Below, piece after piece: positions 27,221 to 38,572 of a stretch of DNA of 64,000 bases. The notes under the pieces were generated by a model. The model searched no databases. It saw nothing but the letters and a program-made list of their open reading frames with translations, and was not told where the DNA came from. Position 1 is the stretch's first letter. The number at the start of each line of letters is the position of its first letter. The stretch comes from Methanolobus psychrophilus R15 (GTDB lineage Archaea; Halobacteriota; Methanosarcinia; Methanosarcinales; Methanosarcinaceae), in NCBI GenBank assembly GCA_000306725.1, contig CP003083.1, positions 1,302,001 through 1,366,000 of the forward strand, read 5' to 3'. Both the position numbers and the translations under genes were made by a program.

Positions 27221-28015
27221 ATGAGAATCCTCGTTGTAATGGGAAGCCCGAGAAAAGGCAATACCTATCGGGCCGTCAGGAAAGTAGAAGAAGTGATGCG
27301 GTCAAAGGGCGATGTAGAATTTGAGTACCTTATGCTCAGAGATGCGAACCTATCACAGTGCAGCGGCTGTTTCGTATGTTTTATGAAAGGTGAGGACCAT
27401 TGCCCGTTCAAGGACGATGCACCCCTGATCGAGAAGAAAATGCACGATGCAGATGGAGTGATCTTTGCAACACCTGTCTATGGCATGAATGTTTCCGCAC
27501 TCATGAAAACCTTTATAGACCGCTTTTCTTATATATTTCATCGTCCCCGCTTTTTTCATAAAAAAGCCCTGCTTCTCTCTACCACCGGAGCTCTTGGCCT
27601 TAAAGAAATACTCGATTACCTCCAATTGGTAGTGAGGATATGGGGTTTTGAAGCATCTCACAGGGTAGGCATTGTAACTCCTCCCATGCCAATATCCAGG
27701 AAAAGAGAGCTTGAGAACGAGCAAAAACTGAGGAAAGCTGCTGTCGTATTTTACGATTCCCTGCTAAAGAAAGGACACAATTCACCCGGACTCAGGAGCG
27801 TGATAGTTTTCCGTGCTCAGAAAGCAAGTTTTGGAGAGCTTGCCCGGGATTCACCCGCCGATCATACATACTGGAAAGAGAAAGGCTGGCTAAGGCCGCA
27901 GGCAAAGTATTACGTGGACGTACCTGTCAATCCGCTTTTCAATGCGATCGGATGGACCACTGAAAAATTCCTGAGAAGGAAAATAAGAAAAGATATAGCT
28001 GAAGCGCAAAAATGA
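27221..28015 (+). CDS. Flavodoxin-like / NADPH-dependent FMN reductase-type iron-sulfur flavoprotein
   Basis: 264 residues. The N-terminal flavodoxin fold has the phosphate loop VMGSPRKGNTYRA (residues ~6-18), a C-x2-C-x2-C set (QCSGCFVCF) and the TPVYGMNVSALMKTFIDRF flavin region, as in iron-sulfur flavoproteins and multimeric flavodoxin WrbA relatives. The C-terminal 80 residues form a helical extension. It likely moves electrons between ferredoxin and an oxidant; the partner is unknown. ATG 27221 is chosen because homology begins at MRILVVMGSP. It is a single gene between glnK and the sensor kinase. Confidence 0.8.
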   Translation: MRILVVMGSPRKGNTYRAVRKVEEVMRSKGDVEFEYLMLRDANLSQCSGCFVCFMKGEDHCPFKDDAPLIEKKMHDADGVIFATPVYGMNVSALMKTFIDRFSYIFHRPRFFHKKALLLSTTGALGLKEILDYLQLVVRIWGFEASHRVGIVTPPMPISRKRELENEQKLRKAAVVFYDSLLKKGHNSPGLRSVIVFRAQKASFGELARDSPADHTYWKEKGWLRPQAKYYVDVPVNPLFNAIGWTTEKFLRRKIRKDIAEAQK

Positions 28016-28270
28016 GTGATCCTTCTGCCATACCATCCTGAAGGACCCCGAAGGACGCTTCCGCAAATTAAACTACGAGTAAATAGTGGTGAGGAAAAAT
28101 CAACCTCGATATATTCGGGCTCAGGGATAAGAGCCTTGCAGACCGGAACAAACTGCTGGCCCGGATATCCTTGCAAACGAGATGTAAGTAGAGACCATAT
28201 TTTCCTGTGTATACAATTATATAGGAAATGGTAAAAATAATATATTAGAATATATATACTAATAGACAAG

Positions 28271-29752
28271 ATGCAATCAGACCATAAACACAAAATATTG
28301 ATAGTCGATGATGAGAAGATAAACGTAGCACTTCTTACATCTTATCTATCAGAAAACTATGATGTGATAACAGCGTCAAATGGCAGGGATGCACTCAGCA
28401 TAGTTAAAAGGGAAGAACCGGACCTCATAATGCTGGATATTGTCATGCCCGGGATGGACGGCTTTGACGTATGCAGAATAATCAAACATGACTACAAACT
28501 CGATTTTATACCGGTCATAATGCTCACAGCCCTGACCTCCAGGAACGATCACCAGAAAGGCATTGAGGTTGGCGCAGATGATTTCCTGAAAAAGCCTGCG
28601 GACAGGTTTGAGCTGGACAAAAAGATAACAGCTCTTTTGCGTATCAAGGAACATCATGATTCACTGCTTATGGACCGTAACAAAGCATACGAATATCTTG
28701 ATTACGCAGGTATTTTGATGGCAGTCCTTGACAAGGATTACAAACTGGTCCACATCAACAAGAAAGGTGCCGAAATTCTGGGATATAAAAGGGACAACAT
28801 CATCAATAGAGACTGGATGGACCTTTTTGTTGCGGAAAGTTACAGAGACTATGTGAAAGGCAAATATGACAAGCTGCAAAAAGGAGATTTCCAAGGTGCT
28901 GAATATCACGAATATCCTATAATGACCATCACAAGGAAAGAGAAACTGTTAAGATGGTACGATACTGCCCTGGCCGACAGGGAAGGCAACATCAAAAGCA
29001 TCCTGATATCAGGCGAAGACATCACCGAGAAAAGAAGAGATGAAATAAAACTGATGGAATATGCAAATCAGTTGAAACATTCCAACGAACTCAAGGATCT
29101 CTTCACCGATGTATTACGCCATGACCTGCTAAATCCTGCAGGACTGGTGAAGTCATTTACAGAACTTCTTGAAGAAACAGACACCACTGATAAACAAAAA
29201 CGTATTATAGAAAATATCAAAAGATCAAATTTGAAACTTATCGAGCTTATAGAGGATGCGGCCCATCTTGCAAAACTGGAATATATGGAAGAGATGGTGT
29301 TCATAAGAACAGACATCGTATCCCTGATAAAAGATGAACGGGATAATTTTGCATCTGAACTGAAAAATAAGGACATCAGATTAGATCTCATGTCAGGCGG
29401 TCCTCGTCATGCACTTGCCAATCCAATGATTAAAGGTGTTATCTCTAACCTGCTCTCAAACGCAATCAAATACGTTCCCCCTAATACCACTATCACGATA
29501 AAGGTTGATGATATTGGTGACAAATGGAAGGTAAGTGTCGCTGACCAGGGAGATGGCATACCGGATAAAGACAAGGAATCTGTTTTCGATCGTTTTAACA
29601 GATTGCATAAAGAGGATATAAAAGGGAACGGAATTGGGCTTGCCATAGTGAAAAGAATTGTGGACCTGCATGGGGAACGTGTAGGGGTGATAGATAATCC
29701 AGAAGGGAAGGGGGCTGTCTTCTGGTTCACATTAAAAAAAGTCCAGGAATGA
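28271..29752 (+). CDS. Response regulator / PAS / histidine kinase hybrid
   Basis: 493 residues, no membrane segments. A receiver domain (residues 1-125) has acidic D13/D14, phospho-acceptor D56, T86 and K108. A PAS domain spans about 138-256. The kinase core has the phospho-His H284 in an RHDLLNP H-box, the N box NLLSNAIKY and G boxes DQGDGIP and GNGIGLAI. The receiver comes first, so another kinase may phosphorylate it, or it may act in cis. No separate response regulator is adjacent. It lies 337 bp upstream of nifH on the same strand; a role in nitrogen fixation is possible but unsupported. Confidence 0.88.
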   Translation: MQSDHKHKILIVDDEKINVALLTSYLSENYDVITASNGRDALSIVKREEPDLIMLDIVMPGMDGFDVCRIIKHDYKLDFIPVIMLTALTSRNDHQKGIEVGADDFLKKPADRFELDKKITALLRIKEHHDSLLMDRNKAYEYLDYAGILMAVLDKDYKLVHINKKGAEILGYKRDNIINRDWMDLFVAESYRDYVKGKYDKLQKGDFQGAEYHEYPIMTITRKEKLLRWYDTALADREGNIKSILISGEDITEKRRDEIKLMEYANQLKHSNELKDLFTDVLRHDLLNPAGLVKSFTELLEETDTTDKQKRIIENIKRSNLKLIELIEDAAHLAKLEYMEEMVFIRTDIVSLIKDERDNFASELKNKDIRLDLMSGGPRHALANPMIKGVISNLLSNAIKYVPPNTTITIKVDDIGDKWKVSVADQGDGIPDKDKESVFDRFNRLHKEDIKGNGIGLAIVKRIVDLHGERVGVIDNPEGKGAVFWFTLKKVQE

Positions 29753-30911
<1,159 letters not shown>

Positions 30912-30921
30912 GGTGATAATA

Positions 30922-31239
30922 ATGCAGATGATACGTGCAATTATCAGGCCGAACAAGGTCTCGTATGTTGTGGAGGAACTTGAGAAGGAAGGCTTTGTTT
31001 CCCTTACCAAGATAGATGTATTCGGCAGGGGAAAACAGAGGGGCATTCATACAGCAGAAGTTCATTTTGATGAACTCCCAAAGACAATGATCATGATGGT
31101 GGTTGACGACGAGAATCAGGACAAGGTCGTGGAAATAATCAAGCGCTCAGCACACACCGGCAAGTACGGTGACGGCAAGATCTTCATCAACCCCATAGAG
31201 AGCTCATACACAATACGCACAGGCGAAGCAGGCATTTGA
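30922..31239 (+). CDS. nifI1: Nitrogenase PII-like regulator NifI1
   Basis: 105-residue PII-family protein. The body and C-terminal signature ([14 protein letters not shown]) match PII, but the T-loop lacks the Tyr of GlnK. NifI1 and NifI2 form a complex that binds dinitrogenase and switches it off when ammonium appears; 2-oxoglutarate relieves this. The start at 30922 is chosen for GAGGTGA five bases upstream. The position between nifH and nifD is diagnostic for NifI1. Confidence 0.95.
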   Translation: MQMIRAIIRPNKVSYVVEELEKEGFVSLTKIDVFGRGKQRGIHTAEVHFDELPKTMIMMVVDDENQDKVVEIIKRSAHTGKYGDGKIFINPIESSYTIRTGEAGI

Positions 31240-31258
31240 TTCTCACAGAGGAATGAAA

Positions 31259-31639
31259 ATGAAGGAAATAACAGCCATCATCCGCATGAACAAGGTCCAG
31301 CGGACGATAGAGGCCCTTTCAGACTGCGGATATCCGTCTTTCACGGTCCAGGTAGTCATGGGCCGGGGCAAGCAGAAGGGCCTGTGTTATGAATTTGAAC
31401 CTCCGCTCCCAACCCCGGAGGCTGCTGCATCAAAGAACTGCATACCCTTTGTCCCAAAACGCATGTTCACAATAGTTGTTGACGACGGAGCAACTGAGGA
31501 GGTTGTCCGGAAGATAATAGAAGTAAACAACACAGGGCATGCCGGAGACGGGAAGATATTCGTGACAGGCATACCTGGGTCCATCAGGATACGTACCGGA
31601 GAAGAAGGCGACATTACCGTAGAGAGGGAATCACAATGA
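31259..31639 (+). CDS. nifI2: Nitrogenase PII-like regulator NifI2
   Basis: 126 residues. PII fold with an enlarged T-loop (residues ~42-66, Pro/Ala-rich: [17 protein letters not shown]), as expected for NifI2, which contacts dinitrogenase and blocks NifH docking. The PII signature is [17 protein letters not shown] 31259 is preferred over 31253 because GAGG is then seven bases upstream. Its TGA overlaps the nifD ATG by four bases. Confidence 0.95.
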   Translation: MKEITAIIRMNKVQRTIEALSDCGYPSFTVQVVMGRGKQKGLCYEFEPPLPTPEAAASKNCIPFVPKRMFTIVVDDGATEEVVRKIIEVNNTGHAGDGKIFVTGIPGSIRIRTGEEGDITVERESQ

Positions 31640-33213
31640 GCTCTGAAGTAGAAGCCACACAGGACATCGTTGATGAAATGATGAAGAGGTATCCCGAGAA
31701 GGTTGCCAGGGACAGGAGAAAACATGTGGTTGTAAGAAACTGTTCCACAGACCAGCATATTGAAGCCGACAGCAAGGTGGTACCCGGCATCATGACAAAT
31801 CGCGGCTGTGCTTTTGCAGGCGGCAAGGGTGTGGTCATGGGACCTATCAAGGACATGGTGCACATAGTCCACGGGCCTATAGGGTGCGGATATTACACAT
31901 GGGGAACCCGGCGTAACATGGGAAAGGCGGAGAATGGCGGAGACAATTACCTGCAGTACAGTTTCTCAACAGACATGATTGAAACCGACATCGTGTTCGG
32001 TGGAGAGAAGAAGCTCAAGGCTGCTATTGACGATGTGGTCAGGATCTTCAAGCCTGGCGCAATCTCCATCTGCGCTACATGCCCTGTGGGACTGATCGGG
32101 GATGACATAGAAGCAGTAGCTCTTGAGGCACAGAAGGAACATGGCATCAAGGTCATGGCACTTCGCTGTGAGGGTTACAGGGGGGTCAGCCAGTCAGCCG
32201 GACATCACATTGCAAGCAACGTGCTCATGGAACATGTTGTAGGTACGGAAGAATTGGAGAATCCGACTCCATTCGACATCAACATCTTTGGAGAATATAA
32301 CATCGGAGGAGACCTCTGGGAGATTAAGCCACTATTTGAGAAGATAGGATACCGCATAGTCTCAAGCTTTACAGGCGACGGCTCGTTCCATAGTCTTGCA
32401 AAGGCTCACAAGGCAAAGCTGAGTATCCTGCTGTGCCACAGGTCTGTGAACTATACAAACCGCATGATGGAAGAGAGGTACGGCGTGCCCTGGCTTAAGG
32501 TCAACTATGTTGGAGTAGAGGGCACAAAGAAGTCACTTCGAAAGATGGCTCAGTTTTTCGATGATCCTGAACTGACCAGGAAGACAGAGGAAGTAATAGA
32601 AGAAGAAATGGCAAAGATCCAGCCTGAACTTGAGAAGTACAGAAGGAAGCTGGCAGGTAAGAAGGTATTCATATACTCCGGCGGTTCCAGGTCACACCAC
32701 TACCAGAATCTCTTTGAGGACCTCGGCATGAAGGTGATTGTTGCCGGATATCAGTTCGCGCACCGGGATGACTACGAAGGCAGGAAGGTCCTTGAAGGCA
32801 TGAAGGAGAAGGCTTCCAGTTCAATACTTGAGGATCTGCACTATGAAATGGAGGAAGGGTACAAGCCTGCCATCAGTGAAGAGCGTATGAAGGAACTCAA
32901 GGAACAGCTTGGCCTGATGGACTATGAGGGAATGTTCCCCGAAATGAAAGACGGGACAGTCGTTGTAGACGACCTTAACCATTATGAAACGGAGTTCCTC
33001 ATTAAGGAGCTAAAGCCGGACCTGTTCTGCTCGGGTATAAAGGACAAGTACATGGCACAGAAGATGGGAATTCCCTCAAGGCAGATACACTCCTATGATT
33101 ACAGTGGGAGGTATACGGGATTCTCAGGAGTGCTGAACTTTGCAAGGGATGTTGACATGGCAGTGAACAATCCGACCTGGAGTCTGATGAAGACACCCTG
33201 GAAGGCAGAATAA
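31636..33213 (+). CDS. nifD: Nitrogenase MoFe protein alpha subunit NifD
   Basis: 525 residues. P-cluster cysteines C58, C84 and C149 align with Azotobacter C62, C88 and C154. FeMo-cofactor ligands C267 and H485 are present, as are the active-site Q186 and H190 (Azotobacter Q191, H195). Residues ~391-440 form an insertion of about 50 residues relative to Azotobacter, typical of clostridial/methanogen group II enzymes. All catalytic residues are intact, so a working molybdenum nitrogenase is expected. Confidence 0.97.
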   Translation: MSSEVEATQDIVDEMMKRYPEKVARDRRKHVVVRNCSTDQHIEADSKVVPGIMTNRGCAFAGGKGVVMGPIKDMVHIVHGPIGCGYYTWGTRRNMGKAENGGDNYLQYSFSTDMIETDIVFGGEKKLKAAIDDVVRIFKPGAISICATCPVGLIGDDIEAVALEAQKEHGIKVMALRCEGYRGVSQSAGHHIASNVLMEHVVGTEELENPTPFDINIFGEYNIGGDLWEIKPLFEKIGYRIVSSFTGDGSFHSLAKAHKAKLSILLCHRSVNYTNRMMEERYGVPWLKVNYVGVEGTKKSLRKMAQFFDDPELTRKTEEVIEEEMAKIQPELEKYRRKLAGKKVFIYSGGSRSHHYQNLFEDLGMKVIVAGYQFAHRDDYEGRKVLEGMKEKASSSILEDLHYEMEEGYKPAISEERMKELKEQLGLMDYEGMFPEMKDGTVVVDDLNHYETEFLIKELKPDLFCSGIKDKYMAQKMGIPSRQIHSYDYSGRYTGFSGVLNFARDVDMAVNNPTWSLMKTPWKAE

Positions 33214-33226
33214 AAGGAGAGATAGA

Positions 33227-34597
33227 ATGCTAGATTATACGCCAAAGGAAAAGGTTGAGAGAAATGCACTGGTAGTCAACCCTGCCAAGATCTGCCAGCC
33301 CATAGGGGCGGTGTATGCTGCAATGGGCGTGCACAATTGTATGCCCCACAGCCATGGATCGCAGGGATGTCTCTCATACCTGCGCATGTGTCTCACAAGG
33401 CATTACAGGGAACCGACTGCAGCCACAAGCAGCAGTTTCTCTGAAGGGACCGCCGTGTTCGGAGGAGCATCAAATCTCAGGGAGGCGCTCACGAACATAG
33501 AGGCTGTCTACCAGCCCGAGGTTATAGCCATACACACCACATGTGTAGCTGAGACCATCGGTGACGATGTTAACCAGATAATTGAGGATGTGAAGATGGA
33601 GGAACTCATCGATCCATCCATTAAGCTCTGTGCAGCATCCACGCCAAGCTATGTAGGCTCCCATGTGACTGGCTATGACAACATGGTGAAGTCCTTTGTC
33701 ACAAGCTTTGCCCGCAAGTCAAAGCCCAACGGGAAACTCAATGTCATCCCCGGCTTCGTGGACCCTGGGGATATCCGGGAGATCAAGAGGATACTGTCCA
33801 TAATGAAGATACCTGCTATCGTGTTCCCGGACCAGACAAACGTATTCGACTCAGGCCTTTTAGGAGACGGGTCGCTATATGCTAAGGGCGGTACACCCGT
33901 CGGGGATATCGAGGATACTGCAAACTCTGTCGGAACGGTTGCCTTATGCAGTATGGCCGGCGGGGCGGCAGCACAGTTACTCAAGACAAAGTTCAAGGTC
34001 CCTGAACAGATAGGACCGGTGCCGATCGGTGTGCGCTACACTGACAGGTTCATCATGAAGGCAGCAGAACTTGCCAATGTCCCGATACCACCGGAACTGG
34101 AGCAGGAAAGAGCAAGAGTTGTCGATATGATGACTGATGCCCATCCACACTACTATGGAAAGAAGGTCGCGATCTTTGGCGATCCGGACATAATCCAAGG
34201 CCTGACAAGTCTGGTGCTTGAGATGGGAATGGAGCCTACGGTAGTGCTTTCAGGTAGCACGAGCAAGGCATTTGAGGGGGAAATGGCACAGCTGGTACAC
34301 CCACTGTATCCGGATTCTCAGATACTTACGGGAGCTGACCTGTTCACTCTCCACCAGATAATAAAGAACGAACCTGTGGACATGCTCATAGGCAACACCT
34401 ACGGAAAGCACATCGCACTCGCAGAGGACATACCTCTCATAAGAGTAGGATTCCCCATCATGGACAGGGCAAATATGCACCACTTCCCGGTCATGGGATA
34501 CGCAGGAGCAGCCCGGATGGTCGAGTGGATCGGCAACACTTTCCTGGACATAAAGGACAAGACAATTCCCGAAGAAGAACTGGAGGTCGTACAGTAA
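33227..34597 (+). CDS. nifK: Nitrogenase MoFe protein beta subunit NifK
   Basis: 456 residues. P-cluster cysteines C23, C48 and C106 keep exactly the 25- and 58-residue spacing of Azotobacter beta C70/C95/C153; the N-terminus is shorter by about 47 residues, as in other methanogens. It pairs with NifD in the alpha2-beta2 dinitrogenase. It begins 13 bp after nifD with AAGGAGAGATAG upstream. Confidence 0.97.
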   Translation: MLDYTPKEKVERNALVVNPAKICQPIGAVYAAMGVHNCMPHSHGSQGCLSYLRMCLTRHYREPTAATSSSFSEGTAVFGGASNLREALTNIEAVYQPEVIAIHTTCVAETIGDDVNQIIEDVKMEELIDPSIKLCAASTPSYVGSHVTGYDNMVKSFVTSFARKSKPNGKLNVIPGFVDPGDIREIKRILSIMKIPAIVFPDQTNVFDSGLLGDGSLYAKGGTPVGDIEDTANSVGTVALCSMAGGAAAQLLKTKFKVPEQIGPVPIGVRYTDRFIMKAAELANVPIPPELEQERARVVDMMTDAHPHYYGKKVAIFGDPDIIQGLTSLVLEMGMEPTVVLSGSTSKAFEGEMAQLVHPLYPDSQILTGADLFTLHQIIKNEPVDMLIGNTYGKHIALAEDIPLIRVGFPIMDRANMHHFPVMGYAGAARMVEWIGNTFLDIKDKTIPEEELEVVQ

Positions 34598-34628
34598 CGA
34601 CCTCATAAACCATTTACGGAGAATCAAT

Positions 34629-36131
34629 ATGCCGGAAATAACAAGCGTGGTTAACACACTGGACGAAAGACAGCCATATATAGCCCTCAAGCAGGCAAAG
34701 AAAAAGGATACTGCACTTGCCTGCGACAATACTTCCCTGGCAGGCGCCATGAGCCAGAGGGCCTGCGTGTACTCAGGTGCACGTGTTGCCTTAAATCCCG
34801 TAACCGACGCGGTGCACCTGGTCCACGGACCTATCGGCTGTGCAAGCTATACCTGGGATATCAGGGGTAGCCTGTCCAGCGCAAAGGAGACTTTCCGTAC
34901 CAGCTTTTCCAGCAATATGAAGGAATTGGATGTGGTCTTTGGCGGTGAGAAGAAGCTCTCAAAGTGCATTGAGGAACTGGTCGGACTGTACAATCCACCA
35001 GTAGTATTCGTATACTCCACATGTATTGTCGGAATAATCGGTGATGACCTCCAGGCAGTTTGTAAAGAAGCAAGCCTGATACACAATATCCCGGTAATAG
35101 CCGTACATTCGGAAGGGTTCAAGGGTACCAAGTCCGACGGATACAAGGCAGCATGCAATGCCCTGATGCAGCTTATAGGGACAAGGGAACCGGAGATAAC
35201 TTCCCCTTACACCATGAACATCCTGGGAGATTACAATGTGGCAGGAGATGTATGGCTTGTCAAGCCTCTCTTTGAAAAGATGGGCATCCAGGTTATAACT
35301 TCAATGACAGGGGATGCGACCTGTGAAACTATCTCACAGGCGCACAGGGCCCGGCTGAACCTTGTACAGTGTTCCGGATCCATGACATACCTTGCAAAGT
35401 GGATGCATCAGGAATATGGCATTCCCTTCAGGAAGGTCAGTTACTTCGGAATTGAAGACATTGCAATCGCCCTGCGAACAGCAGCCGATTTCTTCGGTTC
35501 GCAAGAGATGAAGCAAATAGCCGAGGAAATAATAGAGAGCGAGACCAGAAGGATAATGCCTGAGATCCAAAGCATCCGTAACCGGCTCCAGGGAAAGAAA
35601 GCAGCCATCTATATGGGCGGTGCTGCCAAGGCACTCACGCTTATCAAGGGATTCCGTGAACTTGGAATGGAAGTGGTCATCATAGGTACGCAGACCGGCA
35701 AGAAAGACGACTACGAACAGATTAGCTACCAGGTTAAGGATGGGACAGTGATAGTGGACGATGCGAACCCGCTTGAACTGGCCGAGCTGCTGAGAAGACA
35801 GAAGGCAGACCTGATGGTGGCAGGTGTCAAGGAACGTTTCCTGGCCTACAAGCTTGGAGTTGCCTTCTGTGATTTCAACCATGACAGGGTGATCGAGTTT
35901 GAGGGTTACGACGGTTTCCTCAACTTTGCAAGGGAACTGGATGCTTCCATGAACAGTCCGGTGTGGAAGGCATATGGGAGCAGGTTAAAGCCGGCATTGG
36001 AGACAGATACCGTTTCAAAGAACAACTTTGCCCGGAAAGCATGCCATAGAGCAGAATCGGAAGAGTCAATAAAGGAGAGAGAAAACATGCAAGATCTCAA
36101 TACTACCACACAGCAGGAGTCAGTAGCATGA
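34629..36131 (+). CDS. nifE: FeMo-cofactor scaffold protein NifE
   Basis: 500 residues, paralogous to NifD. C46, C71 and C132 sit at the positions of the cluster-binding cysteines, but the cofactor-ligating His near the C-terminus is absent, separating it from NifD. NifEN receives the NifB cofactor and completes it with Mo and homocitrate. About 50 extra residues follow the last conserved VWKAYGSRLKP block. Its stop overlaps the nifN ATG by four bases. Confidence 0.93.
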   Translation: MPEITSVVNTLDERQPYIALKQAKKKDTALACDNTSLAGAMSQRACVYSGARVALNPVTDAVHLVHGPIGCASYTWDIRGSLSSAKETFRTSFSSNMKELDVVFGGEKKLSKCIEELVGLYNPPVVFVYSTCIVGIIGDDLQAVCKEASLIHNIPVIAVHSEGFKGTKSDGYKAACNALMQLIGTREPEITSPYTMNILGDYNVAGDVWLVKPLFEKMGIQVITSMTGDATCETISQAHRARLNLVQCSGSMTYLAKWMHQEYGIPFRKVSYFGIEDIAIALRTAADFFGSQEMKQIAEEIIESETRRIMPEIQSIRNRLQGKKAAIYMGGAAKALTLIKGFRELGMEVVIIGTQTGKKDDYEQISYQVKDGTVIVDDANPLELAELLRRQKADLMVAGVKERFLAYKLGVAFCDFNHDRVIEFEGYDGFLNFARELDASMNSPVWKAYGSRLKPALETDTVSKNNFARKACHRAESEESIKERENMQDLNTTTQQESVA

Positions 36132-37546
36132 CCGACAGAAATTATGCTACCGTCAACCCCTGCATCATGTGCCAGCCCATAGGCAGTGTGATGGCATTTA
36201 AGGGAATAGAGAACTCCATGGTACTGCTACATGGTTCACAGGGATGCAGCACTTACATGAGACTGCATCTTGCCCATCACTTCAGGGAACCCGTGGACAT
36301 CGGATCAAGTTCCCTGAGCGAGAAGGGAGCAGTATACGGAGGAAGTGAGAATCTTAAGAAGGGACTGAAGAATCTGATCCTGCGTTATGACCCAAAGGTA
36401 ATAGGCGTTTCCACCACCTGTCTGGCCGAGACAATAGGAGATGACATAAACCGGATCATTGCAGAGTTCAAAGAGGAAGAGGAAGAGATAGTTAATGACA
36501 GGATAATAATTCCGGTATCAACGCCCAGTTATGAAGATAGCCACAACAGCGGCTATATCAAGGCTGTGGAAGCGATCGTAAAGGAGTTCACTGCTACGGA
36601 GGGGTCCGGCAGCGATATTTTTAATAACAAACTCAATGTGGTGCTCTCAGAGAATGTGTCACCTGAGGACACACGCGAACTCAGGAGAATACTGTCCTAT
36701 ATTATCGGCCCAAATTCATTCATACTGTTGCCGGACATTTCGGAGACCTTTGATGCACCCATGACAGGAGAACTGCAGAAGATCTTCCAGGGAGGCACTC
36801 TCCACTCAGACATAGCAGACATGAAGAACAGTGCTGCAATGATAGGACTCGGGATCACTAATGCTAACAGGGCGGTTAGTTACCTTGAACAGACTTTTGA
36901 TATCCCTTCACAGAATCTGCCATTGCCCATAGGACTGGAATATACTGACAGGTTTGTGGCTTCAGTTTCCACGATCGCAGGGACGGATGTCCCCGAGACG
37001 TACCAGAAGGAGAGAGGACGCCTGATAGATGCTATGGTGGATGCGCACAAGTATGTATATGGAATGAAGGTGGCCATCTACGGAGACCCGGACAATGTCC
37101 TTGGCATACTTTCCCTTGCACTTGAGAACGGCATGCACCCTATATTGGTAGTATCTTCCAGCAAGTCCCCGGGATTCACAGAATATGCAATGGAAAGGGT
37201 CGCACAGGTAAAGCCAGACTGTGATGTGACCATTCTTGAGGATGTGGACTTTGATGCATTCAATGATGCAGTGAAGAAGGCAAAGCCGGAAATGCTTATT
37301 GGCAATTCCAATGGCAAGTATATTGCAAAGGAGATGGGAATACCTCTTGTAAGAGTCGGCTTCCCCATACATGACAGAGTGGGTGCCCAGAGGATACTGT
37401 CCCTGGGATACCTCGGAGCAATGAGCATGCTGGACAGGGTGACAAACACAATACTGGAAACTCAGGAAGATAAGTTAGCTGAAAAGTGGTCCGAACCGGA
37501 TAGATACGCTCCGCTTGACAGAGAATTCCATCCTGCGGAAGCATGA
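36128..37546 (+). CDS. nifN: FeMo-cofactor scaffold protein NifN
   Basis: 472 residues, NifK-like: opens with NPCIMCQPIGSVMAFKGIENSMVLLHGSQGCSTYMR, and a TTCLAETIGDDI segment follows, giving C15-, C40- and C98-region cysteines. It partners NifE. It is the last gene of the nif operon; nifB and any nifV are not in the window, so cofactor synthesis must use genes elsewhere in the genome. Confidence 0.92.
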   Translation: MTDRNYATVNPCIMCQPIGSVMAFKGIENSMVLLHGSQGCSTYMRLHLAHHFREPVDIGSSSLSEKGAVYGGSENLKKGLKNLILRYDPKVIGVSTTCLAETIGDDINRIIAEFKEEEEEIVNDRIIIPVSTPSYEDSHNSGYIKAVEAIVKEFTATEGSGSDIFNNKLNVVLSENVSPEDTRELRRILSYIIGPNSFILLPDISETFDAPMTGELQKIFQGGTLHSDIADMKNSAAMIGLGITNANRAVSYLEQTFDIPSQNLPLPIGLEYTDRFVASVSTIAGTDVPETYQKERGRLIDAMVDAHKYVYGMKVAIYGDPDNVLGILSLALENGMHPILVVSSSKSPGFTEYAMERVAQVKPDCDVTILEDVDFDAFNDAVKKAKPEMLIGNSNGKYIAKEMGIPLVRVGFPIHDRVGAQRILSLGYLGAMSMLDRVTNTILETQEDKLAEKWSEPDRYAPLDREFHPAEA

Positions 37547-37586
37547 GAGGTTTTAGGAAATAGTGAAAAGGGAATAGCCAGGCAGA

Positions 37587-38168
37587 TCAGTGTATCCAGA
37601 CTACCCGGGGCTCCTGTCTCGGGGGCCTTTCCCGGATCTCCCCTTCATATCCGAACACAATGGGCGCGATAACCCGGTAATCATAGGGTATCCCAAGCTC
37701 ACTCATAAACTCCACGTTGTCCTGGAAAAAACAGGCTGTTCCAACCCAGCAACTGCCAATGCCCATTGATGTTGCTGCAAGCATCATGTTCTGAGCACAC
37801 ATAGCACAATCATAGTCAGTTGTGAAACCGGCATTGCTGCCAAGAACTATAACAAGCAGAGGAGCCCCATAGAATATGTCGAAATCTTCCCGGCCCAGCA
37901 TTTTCTTGAACTCGGCCACATTGTCGTTAGGCATATCTTTAAGCTGTGCAAGTAGTTTCGGCTTGCAGTAATCGGACATCCTTTTCATCATTTCCTTGTT
38001 CTGCACCACAACAAAGAACCAGGGCTCCGAACCAAAGCCAGTAGGAGCATGTATCCCTGCATCGATTATCTTCTTCACTGACTCTTCACTCACCGGCCTG
38101 TCGAGATAATCCCGGACACTCCTGCGAGCTTTTATATTTAGTATAATCTCATTATCTTTCCCCACCAT
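37587..38168 (-). CDS. Nitroreductase family FMN oxidoreductase
   Basis: 193 residues. It has the family N-terminal FMN loop (ARRSVRDYLDRPV), ending helix IDAGIHAPTGFGSEPWFFVVV, and the later GIGSCWVG segment. These proteins are FMN-dependent homodimers reducing nitro compounds, flavins or other acceptors; the substrate is unknown. Start 38168 has GGAG eight bases upstream. It is the last gene of the leftward Rieske-glutaredoxin-FTR cluster (47 bp after the FTR-beta gene) and faces nifN tail to tail. Confidence 0.85.
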   Translation of the reverse strand: MVGKDNEIILNIKARRSVRDYLDRPVSEESVKKIIDAGIHAPTGFGSEPWFFVVVQNKEMMKRMSDYCKPKLLAQLKDMPNDNVAEFKKMLGREDFDIFYGAPLLVIVLGSNAGFTTDYDCAMCAQNMMLAATSMGIGSCWVGTACFFQDNVEFMSELGIPYDYRVIAPIVFGYEGEIRERPPRQEPRVVWIH

Positions 38169-38215
38169 TGACCTCACTCCTGTAACTTTACCCCTTTTAC
38201 ATTAGAATATCAATT

Positions 38216-38563
38216 TCACCCTTTATTTCTTGATGCTTCAAATTCCTTTTTCGATATCTGGACCAGTTCATCCGGGTCATCCACATCCTTATGGACGTAA
38301 AGCCCGCACCAGCAACGCCTCATTGCATCGTAGTGCTCTCTGTGGAAAGGTATGCAAGGGCATACCAGTTTCATATCATGCTCACGCTCACCTGTCAGCC
38401 CCTGGCATGGACAGAAAGGACTGCCTTTCTCCTTTTCCAGCATGACTTCCTGTTCGAGCAGGAAATCCACGATCTCTTCGTCGGGACTGAACTTATAGCC
38501 AAGTGGGTCGATGACTCTCTGGAACATTGTCCTGAACTGTTCCATACGCTTCTTCGTATCCAT
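38216..38563 (-). CDS. Ferredoxin-thioredoxin reductase catalytic (beta) subunit-like
   Basis: 115 residues. Cys pairs C51-P-C53, C68-P-C70 and C84-W-C86 reproduce the CPC…CPC…CHC pattern of FTR-beta, which uses a [4Fe-4S] cluster next to a redox-active disulfide to pass single electrons from ferredoxin to thioredoxin-type disulfides. The last pair is CWC, not CHC. No FTR variable (alpha) subunit is nearby, as usual in archaea. Its first 47 residues are repeated as the N-terminus of the chimeric protein encoded just upstream. Confidence 0.85.
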   Translation of the reverse strand: MDTKKRMEQFRTMFQRVIDPLGYKFSPDEEIVDFLLEQEVMLEKEKGSPFCPCQGLTGEREHDMKLVCPCIPFHREHYDAMRRCWCGLYVHKDVDDPDELVQISKKEFEASRNKG

Positions 38564-38572
38564 GATATTACC

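Noticed and set aside
28243-28264. Inverted repeat TATTAG-N10-CTAATA before the sensor kinase gene
   Set aside because: Six-base AT-only arms in an AT-rich promoter are likely by chance.
28016-28270. Possible gene remnant between the flavoprotein and sensor kinase genes
   Set aside because: Short open stretches in both strands show no start signal and no recognisable family; treated as spacer.
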